Assembly (NCBI RefSeq): GCF_003003175.1
Contig: NZ_PVTY01000004.1
Coordinates: 124,001 to 188,000 of the forward strand
Origin: Nesterenkonia sandarakina
GTDB taxonomy: Bacteria; Actinomycetota; Actinomycetes; Actinomycetales; Micrococcaceae
Length of the DNA stretch: 64,000 nt
Direction of reading: 5' to 3'
In this document: one piece after another, positions 17,017 through 25,631 of the stretch
How the letters are laid out: each line of letters begins with the position of its first letter
How positions within the stretch are numbered: the stretch's first letter is position 1
The notes under the pieces: model-generated
What the model saw: only the letters and a program-made list of their open reading frames with translations
What the model was told of the DNA's origin: nothing
Databases searched by the model: none
Translations under genes and position numbers: made by a program

Positions 17017-18384
17017 GTGCAACAGAACACGGCGAATCCCGCAACAGCGCTGCCCACCGGTGAATCGGTCCTGCAGGGCCTGCCCTGGCGGTGGAACACC
17101 CAGGGCCGGATCTTCCTCATCGGTGGGCTGGGATTCATGTTCGACGCCTGGGACGTCTCGCTCAACGGCATCCTGATCCCGCTGCTCTCCGAGGAGTGGG
17201 GCCTCGCGCCCTCGGACGCAGCCTGGATCGGCACCGCGAACCTGATCGGCATGGCGGTCGGTGCCGTCATGTGGGGCACCATCGCCGACCGCATCGGGCG
17301 CAAGAAGGCCTTCGCCTGGACGCTGCTGATCTTCTCGCTGTTCACCGTGGCCGGCGCCATGACCGGAAGCCTGGAGTGGTTCGTGCTCTTCCGCTTCCTG
17401 GCCGGCGTCGGCCTCGGCGGCTGCATCCCCGTGGACTACGCCCTGGTCGGTGAGTTCACTCCGGCGAAGCAGCGCGGCCGGGTGCTGACCGCCATGGACG
17501 GCTGGTGGCCCATCGGCGCGGCGCTCGCCGGCTTCGTCTCCGCCTGGCTGGTCGGGACCTGGGGCGACTGGCGGCTGCCGCTGCTGGCCATGATCCTGCC
17601 TGCGCTGCTGGTCTTCGCGGTGCGGCTCTTCGTCCCGGAATCACCGATGTATCTGATGCGCCAGGGGCAGATGGAGGAGGCGCGCAAGGTCATCGACTCG
17701 ATGGTGACCCGAACCGGCGCGCCGGTCCGGGCCTACACCCTGGAGACCACCCAGGCGCCGGCGAAGCTCAGCTTCCGCGCGGTGGGGGAGCAGCTGAAGC
17801 TCGTCTGGGCGCACGGCTGGCGGGTCACCACCGTGTCCTGGGTGCTCTTCCTGGCGATCATGACGGTCTACTACATCGCGATTCAATGGATGCCCACCCT
17901 GTTGATCGAGGCCGGATACGAACAAGATCAAGCGTTCATCCGCACCGCAGGAATGGCCGCCGTCGGGCTCATCGGAGTGGTCATCTCCACGGTGCTAGTG
18001 GAGATCACCGGACGCCGGGTGCTGCTGGCGATCTCGGCCCCCGTGGCCACCGCGATGCTGGTGGTGCTCGGTCTCACCATGCACCTGCCCACCGCGGTGC
18101 TGATCCTGCTGCTCGGCTTCGGCCTGGTGATCCAGATCGCGATCCCCGTTCTTTACACCTACGTGTCGGAGCTCTACCCCACTGAACTGCGCGGATCAGG
18201 TTTCGGCTGGGCCTCGACGATCTCGCGGATCGGCGCCGGGCTGGGACCGCTGCTCTTCATCGCCTGGATGGAGCCGACGTTCGGCCTCGCCGGAGCCTTC
18301 GGCATCTGTCTGGTCGGCGTGGTGTTCGCGGTGCTGCTGATGCTCCGGCTGGCTCCGGACACCACGGCCAAACAGCTTGACTGA
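17017..18384 (+). CDS. MFS transporter, metabolite:proton symporter (SV2-like) group
   Basis: 455 residues and twelve predicted helices. The conserved MFS loop between helices 2 and 3 reads GTIADRIGRKKAF, the RFLAGVGLGGCIPVDYALVGEF segment is typical of the aromatic-acid, niacin and sugar-type symporters, and YVSELYPTELRGSGFG occurs before helix 10-11. This group includes niacin and hydroxybenzoate carriers; the substrate here cannot be named. It is transcribed alone from a leaderless promoter and followed by the BMP lipoprotein gene after about 145 bases. Confidence 0.85.
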   Translation: MQQNTANPATALPTGESVLQGLPWRWNTQGRIFLIGGLGFMFDAWDVSLNGILIPLLSEEWGLAPSDAAWIGTANLIGMAVGAVMWGTIADRIGRKKAFAWTLLIFSLFTVAGAMTGSLEWFVLFRFLAGVGLGGCIPVDYALVGEFTPAKQRGRVLTAMDGWWPIGAALAGFVSAWLVGTWGDWRLPLLAMILPALLVFAVRLFVPESPMYLMRQGQMEEARKVIDSMVTRTGAPVRAYTLETTQAPAKLSFRAVGEQLKLVWAHGWRVTTVSWVLFLAIMTVYYIAIQWMPTLLIEAGYEQDQAFIRTAGMAAVGLIGVVISTVLVEITGRRVLLAISAPVATAMLVVLGLTMHLPTAVLILLLGFGLVIQIAIPVLYTYVSELYPTELRGSGFGWASTISRIGAGLGPLLFIAWMEPTFGLAGAFGICLVGVVFAVLLMLRLAPDTTAKQLD

Positions 18385-18530
18385 GCCGAGTCCCCGTTCA
18401 TCCAGACAGTGAACTCCGCTGAAACTTCCGGGCAATGTTTGATGTAGAAATGTGTCGTACTATTGCCTGCATCACTCGTTTCTCGGCACCCGTCTGGGTG
18501 CCGTTCTTGCACCATGAGGAGAGCCCCCGC

Positions 18531-19616
18531 ATGAAGAGGTCCTTCAAGACAAGCGGCGCCATCGCCGCCACTGCCGCCGCAGCACTGCTCCTGTCCTCCT
18601 GTGGAGAGGCCCCCGAGGAGGAAAGTGAGGGCACCGCCTCCGAAGAGGTCGATTACAAGGCCTGCCTGGTCTCCGATGAGGGCGGCTGGGATGACCGCTC
18701 CTTCAACCAGTCCGCCTTCGAAGGCCTGGAGATGGCCATCGACGAGCTCGGCATCGACTCTGCCGACGCCCAGTCCACCGCTGAGTCCGAATATGGCCCC
18801 AACGTGGACACCATGGTCCAGCAGAACTGCGACGTCGTCTTCGGCGTCGGCTTCCTGCTGGAGGAGGGCCTGCGTGAAGCAGCGGAGGCCAACCCCGAGA
18901 CGAACTTCGCGCTGATCGACTCCTACTTCAACTTCGAAGAGGGCGAAGAGCTCGAGAACGCCAAGCCGCTGGTGTTCAACACCGGCGAAGCCGCCTACCT
19001 GGCCGGCTACGTCGCCGCCGCGATGAGCGAGACCGGCGTCGTCGGCACCTGGGGCGGCATCCAGATCCCCTCGGTGACGGTCTTCATGGACGGCTACGCC
19101 GACGGTGTGGAGCGCTACAACGAGGACAACGACGGCGACGTCGAGCTGGTCGGCTGGGACAAGGAGGGCCAGACCGGCTCGTTCTCCGGCGACTTCAGCG
19201 ACCAGACCCAGGGCCGCGAGGTCACCGAGCAGCTGCTGAGCCAGGACGCTGACATCATCATGCCCGTGGCCGGCAACGCCGGCGTCGGCGCCGGCCCCGC
19301 CCTGGAGGCAGCCGACGCCCAGATGATCTGGGTCGACTCCGACGGCTACGAGTCCACCGACTACGGAGACATCGTGCTGACCTCGGTGATGAAGGAGATC
19401 GGTGCAGCCGTCTACGCCACCATCGAAGAGGGCACCCAGGACGGCTTCACCAGCGAGTCCTACGTGGGCACCCTGGAGAACGAAGGCGTCGGCCTGGCGC
19501 CGTTCCACGACTTCGAGGACGAGGTGCCCTCCGAGGTTGCAGAGGCCATCGAGCAGCTGCGCCAGGAGATCATCGATGGCGAGACCGTCATCGAGTCCGA
19601 GAACGCCCCGTCCTGA
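18531..19616 (+). CDS. BMP/PnrA-type nucleoside-binding lipoprotein
   Basis: 361 residues. The signal peptide ends in the lipobox LLSSC. The mature part is a BMP (TmpC/PnrA) periplasmic-binding fold: DEGGWDDRSFNQSAFEGL, the glycine-rich NTGEAAYLAGYVAAAMS and WVDSDGYEST segments. This family binds purine nucleosides. A GAGGAGAG ribosome site precedes ATG 18531. It heads a four-gene operon with an ATPase and two permeases, and is probably the specificity subunit of that importer. A -10-like TACTAT lies near 18470. Confidence 0.92.
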   Translation: MKRSFKTSGAIAATAAAALLLSSCGEAPEEESEGTASEEVDYKACLVSDEGGWDDRSFNQSAFEGLEMAIDELGIDSADAQSTAESEYGPNVDTMVQQNCDVVFGVGFLLEEGLREAAEANPETNFALIDSYFNFEEGEELENAKPLVFNTGEAAYLAGYVAAAMSETGVVGTWGGIQIPSVTVFMDGYADGVERYNEDNDGDVELVGWDKEGQTGSFSGDFSDQTQGREVTEQLLSQDADIIMPVAGNAGVGAGPALEAADAQMIWVDSDGYESTDYGDIVLTSVMKEIGAAVYATIEEGTQDGFTSESYVGTLENEGVGLAPFHDFEDEVPSEVAEAIEQLRQEIIDGETVIESENAPS

Positions 19617-19648
19617 CCAACGTATAACTGATTGGCGACACCGCAGCG

Positions 19649-21238
19649 ATGAAGCTTGAGCTCAGAGGGGTCACTAAGCGGTTTGGCTCCTTCACTGCCA
19701 ACGACCGGATCTCTCTCACCGTCGAGCCGGGCGAGATCCACGCCCTGCTCGGCGAGAACGGGGCCGGCAAGTCAACCCTGATGAACACCATCTACGGGCT
19801 CTACAGCCCCGACGAGGGTGAGATTCTCCTGGATGACAGAGAAGTCAGCTTCAACGGGCCCGGTGACGCAGTGGCCGCCGGGATCGGCATGGTGCACCAG
19901 CACTTCATGCTGATCCCGGTGTTCACCGTGACCGAGTCCGTCGCGCTGGGCTACGAGCCCACGCGCGCTGCAGGTCTCATGGACATGGCCCAGGCCCGCG
20001 CGAAGGTGTTGGAGATCTCCGCACGCTTCGGCTTCGACGTGGACCCCGATGCCCGCATCGAAGACCTCCCCGTCGGCGCCCAGCAGCGCGTGGAGATCAT
20101 CAAGGCGCTCTCCCGCGACGCGAAGGTGCTCATCCTCGATGAGCCCACCGCGGTGCTGACCCCGCAGGAGACCGACGAGCTGATCACGATCATGGGACAG
20201 CTGCGCGACTCCGGCACTTCCATCGTCTTCATCACCCACAAGCTGCGCGAGGTCCGCGCCGTGGCCGACCGCATCACCGTGATCCGGCGCGGCGCCGTGG
20301 TGGGGGAGACCTCCCCCCAGTCCACCGAGACCGAGCTGGCCGGACTGATGGTCGGCCGCGAGGTCAACCTGACCACGCTCAAGGAGCCCGCGAATCCGCA
20401 GGAGGTCAGCTTCGAGGTGCGCGGGCTGACCGTGCTCAGCAGCACAGACAAGGTCGTCGTGGACGACGTCGACTTCTCAATGCGCCGCGGCGAGATCCTG
20501 GTCATCGCCGGCGTCGACGGCAACGGTCAGAGCGAGCTGGCCCAGACCATCCTGGGGATTCGGACCCCGGTGGCGGGCAGCATCCTGCTCGACGACAAGG
20601 ATCTTGCACCGCTCAGCGTCAAGCAGCGCCTCGCCGCGGGACTAGGCTTCGTGCCCGAGGACCGCAGCACCGACGGCGTCATCGGCGCCTTCACCATCAC
20701 CGAGAACTACGTGCTGGACATGTATGACCGACCCCCCTATGCCGGGGGTCCCGGCAATGTGGCGCTGCGTCTTCCGGTGATGCGCGAGGCCGCGCAGACC
20801 CAGGCCGAACGCTTCGACGTGCGCATGGGCAGCGTGGACGACCCCATCTCCACCCTCTCCGGAGGCAACCAGCAGAAGGTCGTGCTGGCCCGTGAGATGA
20901 GCCGCGACCTGCGGCTCTTCGTGGCCAGCCAGCCCACCCGCGGCCTCGACGTCGGCTCCATCGAGTTCGTGCACCGCACGATCATCGAAGAGCGCGACAA
21001 GGGCACGCCGTGCCTGATCGTCTCCACCGAGCTCGACGAGGCGCTGAACCTGGCCGATCGGATCGCAGTCATGTACCGCGGGAAGATCGTGGGCATCGTT
21101 CCGGCCAGCACCAGCCGTGACGTGCTCGGCCTGATGATGGCCGGAGTGCCCGCCGATGAGGCGCAGGCCCAGGCCGCCACCCACCAGACCGTGATGGCCG
21201 AGGCCGATGAACAGGCCGAGGCGGAGGAGAACCAGTGA
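19649..21238 (+). CDS. nucleoside ABC transporter, double ATP-binding protein
   Basis: 529 residues with two nucleotide-binding domains in tandem, the layout of sugar/nucleoside importers (RbsA, NupA). Domain 1 has Walker A GENGAGKST and Walker B VLILDEPTAVLTP; its signature is LPVGAQQRVEIIKAL. Domain 2 has the intact signature LSGGNQQKVVLAREM and a degenerate P-loop region (GVDGNGQSEL), as is usual for the second half of these proteins. It is 32 bases after the BMP gene and overlaps the next permease by four bases. Confidence 0.93.
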   Translation: MKLELRGVTKRFGSFTANDRISLTVEPGEIHALLGENGAGKSTLMNTIYGLYSPDEGEILLDDREVSFNGPGDAVAAGIGMVHQHFMLIPVFTVTESVALGYEPTRAAGLMDMAQARAKVLEISARFGFDVDPDARIEDLPVGAQQRVEIIKALSRDAKVLILDEPTAVLTPQETDELITIMGQLRDSGTSIVFITHKLREVRAVADRITVIRRGAVVGETSPQSTETELAGLMVGREVNLTTLKEPANPQEVSFEVRGLTVLSSTDKVVVDDVDFSMRRGEILVIAGVDGNGQSELAQTILGIRTPVAGSILLDDKDLAPLSVKQRLAAGLGFVPEDRSTDGVIGAFTITENYVLDMYDRPPYAGGPGNVALRLPVMREAAQTQAERFDVRMGSVDDPISTLSGGNQQKVVLAREMSRDLRLFVASQPTRGLDVGSIEFVHRTIIEERDKGTPCLIVSTELDEALNLADRIAVMYRGKIVGIVPASTSRDVLGLMMAGVPADEAQAQAATHQTVMAEADEQAEAEENQ

Positions 21239-22650
21239 GCGCATCAGGGTCCCAGCAGGGGATGACCCCTGCCCCGAAGCCCGAGCAGCAGAGCCCGTGG
21301 GCTGAGGCCGAGGGCCGGCTCTCGCGTGCGCTGCGCGAGCTGGGCCAGACCTCCTGGGTGGTGACCATCCTCGCCGTCGTCGTGGCCCTGGTGGTCGGCG
21401 CGGTGCTGATCCTCGCCGCCAACCGAGACGTCCAGGCCAGCCTGAGCTACTTCTTCGCCCAGCCGACCGCTTTCCTGGAGACCTCGTTCCAGGTGCTGCG
21501 CGAGGCCTATTCCGCACTGTTCCGCGGGGCGGTCTTCGACTGGCAGGCCCCCTCGGCGGAGCGTGCGATCCGACCGCTGACCGAGACCATGGTCTACTCG
21601 GTGCCGCTGATCCTCGCCGGGCTCGGCATCGCCATCGGGTTCCGCTCCGGGATGCTGAACATCGGCGGCCAGGGCCAGATCATCCTCGGCGCCACCTCCG
21701 CGGGCTTCCTCGGCTACGCCCTGTCGATGCCCGTGGGGCTGCACGTGCTGCTGGCGCTGGCCGGCGGCATCCTCGGCGGCGCCATCTGGGGCGGCATCGC
21801 CGGTGTGCTGAAGGCTCGCACCGGAGCCAACGAGGTGATCGTGACGATCATGCTCAACAACATCGCCATCTACCTGCTCGCCTGGCTGCTGCAGCAGCAG
21901 TGGTACAAGCAGACCGGCTCCAACCAGCCGCTCTCGAGCTCGGTCGACGAGTCCGCGCAGCTCTTCTCGCTGCTGGGCTCAGGATTCCGGCTCCACGCCG
22001 GCTTCCTCATCGCGATCCTTGCCACCCTCGGCGTCTGGTGGCTGCTGGAGCGCTCCACGCTCGGCTTCGAGTTCCGCGCCATCGGCGAGAACCCGGAGGC
22101 AGCCCGCACCGCCGGGATCAACGTGCCCAAGGCCACCGCCCTGGTGCTGGTGATCGCCGGAGGCCTTGCAGGCCTCGGAGGCGCCGCCCACGTGCTGGGC
22201 ACCGAATACCGTCTGGCCGGCGGCGTGGCCGGCACCCTGGGCTTCGACGCGATCACCGTGGCGCTGCTCGGCCGCTCCAGGCCTCTGGGCACCTTCCTGG
22301 CCGGTCTGCTGCTGGGCGGGCTGCGCGCCGGCGGCGTGCTGATGCAGGCGCAGACCGGCACCCCGATCGACATCGTGCTGGTCCTGCAGGCCGTGATCGT
22401 GCTGATGATCGCCGCTCCGCCGCTGGTCCGCGCGATCTTCTTCCTGCCCCACGCCGATGGTCGCCCCCGACTCCGCCGGCGAAGCGCCCGGCGCAAGGCC
22501 CGGAGCACCGACTCCGCGGCTCCGGTCCAGGAGCGCGCGCTGCAGACCTCCGGCGCACCCAACGCTGAATCCCCGGGCACGATGACGCCGGGCACCACAA
22601 CACCGGGCACCCAGCCACCGAGCACCAACACACAGGAGCCTGGCAAGTGA
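21235..22650 (+). CDS. nucleoside ABC transporter permease (first)
   Basis: 471 residues of the BPD_transp_2 family, about eight to ten helices. Characteristic phrases are LNIGGQGQIILGA, ARTGANEVIVTIMLNNIA and FEFRAIGENPEAARTAGINVPK. A long hydrophilic N-terminus and a Pro/Thr-rich C-terminal tail of about 65 residues extend the usual length. The GTG start overlaps the ATPase stop by four bases, and its own stop overlaps the next permease in the same way, so the three are coupled. Confidence 0.92.
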   Translation: MSASGSQQGMTPAPKPEQQSPWAEAEGRLSRALRELGQTSWVVTILAVVVALVVGAVLILAANRDVQASLSYFFAQPTAFLETSFQVLREAYSALFRGAVFDWQAPSAERAIRPLTETMVYSVPLILAGLGIAIGFRSGMLNIGGQGQIILGATSAGFLGYALSMPVGLHVLLALAGGILGGAIWGGIAGVLKARTGANEVIVTIMLNNIAIYLLAWLLQQQWYKQTGSNQPLSSSVDESAQLFSLLGSGFRLHAGFLIAILATLGVWWLLERSTLGFEFRAIGENPEAARTAGINVPKATALVLVIAGGLAGLGGAAHVLGTEYRLAGGVAGTLGFDAITVALLGRSRPLGTFLAGLLLGGLRAGGVLMQAQTGTPIDIVLVLQAVIVLMIAAPPLVRAIFFLPHADGRPRLRRRSARRKARSTDSAAPVQERALQTSGAPNAESPGTMTPGTTTPGTQPPSTNTQEPGK

Positions 22651-23948
22651 GCGACCAGACCGTGAGCCCCGCCGCCGTCCAGGCCGAGCCGCTCAAACAG
22701 TCCACCACCGGAGTCCGTCCGATCTCCTGGAAGTACCCGATCACCTACGCCGTCCTGGCGGCTCTGGCAGTCCTCTTCGCGATCACCCTCCCGGCGGGCG
22801 CCCGCACCCACTTCCGACTCTCCTCGGGCGGGGACTTCTTCGAGATCCCGCTGGTGGAGCTGCCCTCACGCCCAGCAGGCTGGATCCTCGCCTTGATCCT
22901 GGTCGGGCTCGCCGGACTCGCGATCTGGCAGGCGTCACAACGTGTGCGGACCCGCCTGTGGCTGCCGCTGCTCTTCGGCGTGCTCTTCGTGCTCGCGTTC
23001 CTGGTCTGGGCCGGCGCCGACCGCGGCGCCGTCATCCCGCTGGTCACCATGCTCACCGGGGCGCTGGCGCTTTCGGTGCCGCTGATCTTCGGCGCCATGT
23101 GCGGACTGGTGGGTGAGCGCTCCGGCGTCATCAACATCGCCATCGAGGCCCAGCTGCTCGCCGGCGCGTTCCTCGCCGCCGTCGCCGCCTCGGTGTTCAC
23201 CAGCGCCTATATGGGGCTGGTCTTCGCTCCGGTCGCCGGCGCGCTGGTCGGCGCCCTGCTGGTGTTCTTCTCCGTGAAGTACCAGGTGAACCAGATCATC
23301 GTCGGCGTCGTGCTCAACGTGCTGATCATCGGGCTGACCGGATTTCTGTTCTCCACCGCGCTGACCCAGAACCCCGAGCTGTGGAATGCCCGCCAGCAGC
23401 TGCCGCGGCTTCCGATCCCGGGTCTCTCGCAGATCCCGATCATCGGCCCGGTGCTGTTCAACCAGACCATCCTCGTCTACCTGATGTACCTCATCGTCGG
23501 CGTGCTCAATGTCTTCCTGTTCCGCTCCCGCTGGGGACTGCGCACCCGAGCCGTCGGCGAGCACCCCAAGGCCGCGGACACCGTGGGCATCAAGGTCAAC
23601 CGGATGCGGGTCTACAACGTGATCCTCGCCGGCGGCATCGCCGGACTCGGCGGCGCGTTCTTCACCATCGGACAGGGCCTCGCCTTCGGCAAAGAGATGT
23701 CCGCCGGTGCCGGGTTCATCGCACTTGCCGCGATGATCCTGGGCCGCTGGCATCCGATCGGCGCGCTGCTGGCGGCGCTGCTGTTCGGCTTCTCCACCTC
23801 ATTGGGCAACACGCTGGCCACCATCGGCACCCCGGTGCCCTCGGAGGCGCTGCTGATGCTGCCCTATGTGATCACCATCTTCGCGGTGGCCGGATTCGTC
23901 GGCCGGGTCCGTCCCCCCGCGGCGAACGGCACACCCTATGTGAAATAG
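22647..23948 (+). CDS. nucleoside ABC transporter permease (second)
   Basis: 433 residues, BPD_transp_2 family. It carries the paired motifs ERSGVINIAIEAQLLAGAF, YQVNQIIVGVVLNVLI and LRTRAVGEHPKAADTVGIKVN. An extra pair of N-terminal helices precedes the conserved core. With the preceding permease it forms the heterodimeric channel of the BMP-type importer. The operon ends here; the next gene has its own promoter and leader. Confidence 0.92.
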   Translation: MSDQTVSPAAVQAEPLKQSTTGVRPISWKYPITYAVLAALAVLFAITLPAGARTHFRLSSGGDFFEIPLVELPSRPAGWILALILVGLAGLAIWQASQRVRTRLWLPLLFGVLFVLAFLVWAGADRGAVIPLVTMLTGALALSVPLIFGAMCGLVGERSGVINIAIEAQLLAGAFLAAVAASVFTSAYMGLVFAPVAGALVGALLVFFSVKYQVNQIIVGVVLNVLIIGLTGFLFSTALTQNPELWNARQQLPRLPIPGLSQIPIIGPVLFNQTILVYLMYLIVGVLNVFLFRSRWGLRTRAVGEHPKAADTVGIKVNRMRVYNVILAGGIAGLGGAFFTIGQGLAFGKEMSAGAGFIALAAMILGRWHPIGALLAALLFGFSTSLGNTLATIGTPVPSEALLMLPYVITIFAVAGFVGRVRPPAANGTPYVK

Positions 23949-23991
23949 ACCGATCGGCAGAAAGCGTCTTTACCCCGGGCGTCCTTCCGGA

Positions 23992-24046
23992 TAGGATTTC
24001 ATCGGCTCAAGCAGCGGGCTCTTGGTTCACTATTCAAGGGTTGCTT
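23992..24046 (+). promoter_or_regulatory. promoter and 44-base 5' leader, copy A of a shared RNA element
   Basis: -10 box TAGGAT at 23992-23997 puts the transcript start near 24004. The leader has GCTCAAG (24005-24011), CTCTTGG (24019-24025) and TCAAGGG (24034-24040, containing the AAGGG ribosome site six bases before ATG 24047). CTCTTGG can pair with TCAAGGG, hiding the ribosome site, or its CTTG can pair with CAAG at 24008-24011. The same arrangement occurs at 45784-45827. Confidence 0.6.
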
Positions 24047-24541
24047 ATGGAGCGTTTCTCACACTTGACCGCCGGGCTCTCCGGCGGTCACACGACTCTT
24101 CCCGCGCGAGGTCCCAGCGCCATGCGCGTCGGCGATCTCATGTCTGGGATCGAGTCGGTCGTCTCGGTCACCGCCCCGCTTCGAGACGCCGCCGAGCTCG
24201 TGCACCGGCTCGACGCCGCCGCCCTGGTCATCGGACTCTCCCACCAGCCGCTGGGACTGATCACCGAGGCCGCGCTCACCGACGTGGCACGGAGCCATCC
24301 CGGGCAGTGGGAGAAGAAGCGCTGCGCCGCGCTGGTCGGCTCCACGCCGGGGCCGCTGAGCCCGGCAGACCCGATCCAGGACGTGCTGGCCCGCTACCGC
24401 CGATCCGGAGCCCAGCCGCTGCTGGTTCTCGACGGCGACCAGACCGCAGGCATCATATACCCGGACCCGGTCTTCAGCTGGTGCCTCACTCAGCCCTCCT
24501 CGGTCTTCGACGCACTCGGCCTGGGCCGGGATCCGCGCTGA
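24047..24541 (+). CDS. CBS-domain-like protein
   Basis: 164 residues, soluble. After a 25-residue N-terminus, two CBS-like units can be read: MRVGDLMSGIESVVSVTAP with GLITEAALTDVA, and a second with PADPIQDVLARYRRSGAQPLLVLDGDQTAGII. Paired CBS units usually bind adenosyl nucleotides. The second unit ends early, so the fold may be minimal. The start ATG has the conserved leader and AAGGG ribosome site described for copy A; ATG 24122 is an alternative. Its first residues (ME..S...TAGLSGG) resemble those of the STAS-like protein at 45828. Confidence 0.65.
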   Translation: MERFSHLTAGLSGGHTTLPARGPSAMRVGDLMSGIESVVSVTAPLRDAAELVHRLDAAALVIGLSHQPLGLITEAALTDVARSHPGQWEKKRCAALVGSTPGPLSPADPIQDVLARYRRSGAQPLLVLDGDQTAGIIYPDPVFSWCLTQPSSVFDALGLGRDPR

Positions 24542-24690
24542 CCGTCCACGCTGAGGCCTGCGCTGCGCCTGGGCGGACCAGTCGAGAGACCGGCGTCGTG
24601 GATTAGTGTGAGCAGGGGATGTTCTGAGACCCAGCACACACCCCCGACACACTGCCCACACACAGCCCGTCCACACGCAGAAGAGGCGCC

Positions 24691-25533
24691 ATGAGAATCG
24701 CAGTCACCGGATCCGCTGGAAAGCTCGGCACGGTCGTAGCGCGAGAGCTGCGCTCCGCGGGTCATGAGGTCATCGGCTTCGACGTCGAGGGCACCCGCGG
24801 CCCTGGCTTCGTGAAGCTCGACCTCACCGACTACGGCCAGGTCATCGACGCGTTCAGCGGAGTCGGGGATCAGCACGACGGCGTGGACGCGGTCGTGCAC
24901 CTGGCAGCCGTCCCGGCGCCCGGAATCCGGACCGACGCGGCCACCTTCCACAACAACATCAGCGCCACCTTCAACGTGTTCTGGGCCGCGGCCAGGCTCG
25001 GCATCGACCGGATCGTCTACGCCTCCTCCGAGACCGTGCTGGGGCTTCCCTTCGACACCCCGCCGCCCTATATCCCGGTGGACGAGGCGTACCCCGCCAG
25101 ACCCGAATCCACCTACTCGCTGGTCAAGCACCTCGAGGAGCAGATGGCCATCGAACTGGTCCGGTGGAACCCGGAGCTCTCCATCACCGCGCTGCGCTTC
25201 TCCAACGTGATGAATCCAGAGGACTACGCGGCCTTCCCGGACTTCGACTCCGACGCCTCGCTGCGCAAGTGGAACCTCTGGGGCTACATCGACGCCCGTG
25301 ACGGCGCCCAGTCGATCCAGCGCGCTCTCGAGGTCGCCGGCCCAGGATTCGAGCGTTACATCATCGCCGCGGCGGACACGGTGATGTCCCGTCCGAACGC
25401 CGAGCTCGTGGCAGAGGTCTTCCCCGAGGTCGAGCTCCGTGGAGATCTCGGGGTCAACGACACCCTGCTCTCCATCGAGAAGGCCCGCCGCGAGCTCGGC
25501 TACGAGCCCAGGCACTCCTGGCGCGATTCCTGA
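24691..25533 (+). CDS. NAD-dependent epimerase/dehydratase (extended SDR)
   Basis: 280 residues. The Rossmann motif is TGSAGKLG at the N-terminus, the acidic residue for NAD ribose is in GFDVEG, and the catalytic YxxxK is YSLVK with a preceding SSE. A segment LRFSNVMNPEDY follows the active site as in sugar-modifying SDRs. The substrate is unknown; this group is close to putative nucleoside-sugar epimerases and uronate dehydrogenases. A GAAGAGG ribosome site precedes the ATG. A strong terminator follows. Confidence 0.85.
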   Translation: MRIAVTGSAGKLGTVVARELRSAGHEVIGFDVEGTRGPGFVKLDLTDYGQVIDAFSGVGDQHDGVDAVVHLAAVPAPGIRTDAATFHNNISATFNVFWAAARLGIDRIVYASSETVLGLPFDTPPPYIPVDEAYPARPESTYSLVKHLEEQMAIELVRWNPELSITALRFSNVMNPEDYAAFPDFDSDASLRKWNLWGYIDARDGAQSIQRALEVAGPGFERYIIAAADTVMSRPNAELVAEVFPEVELRGDLGVNDTLLSIEKARRELGYEPRHSWRDS

Positions 25534-25560
25534 TCAACGTCAGATGCTGAGCACATAGAC

Positions 25561-25598
25561 AGACGGCCCCCGCTCAGGTGATGGAGCGGGGGCCGTCT
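25561..25598. terminator. bidirectional terminator between SDR gene and symporter
   Basis: A perfect 15-base-pair stem (25561-25575 with 25584-25598, AGACGGCCCCCGCTC) and eight-base loop separates two convergent genes. Its symmetry would serve both directions. Confidence 0.8.
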
Positions 25599-25631
25599 GT
25601 CTGTGGCGGGTCTGCCGAGGCAGGGCCCGGA

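Noticed and set aside
15421-17022. Long minus-strand frame of 533 codons opposite the repeat-rich membrane protein
   Set aside because: Composition is a shadow of the GC-rich codon pattern (runs of Gly, Leu, Val, His) and no start signal or family motif is present.
18385-18530. Purine riboswitch before the nucleoside importer
   Set aside because: No purine-aptamer core or paired loops could be found; only an ordinary promoter-like TACTAT.
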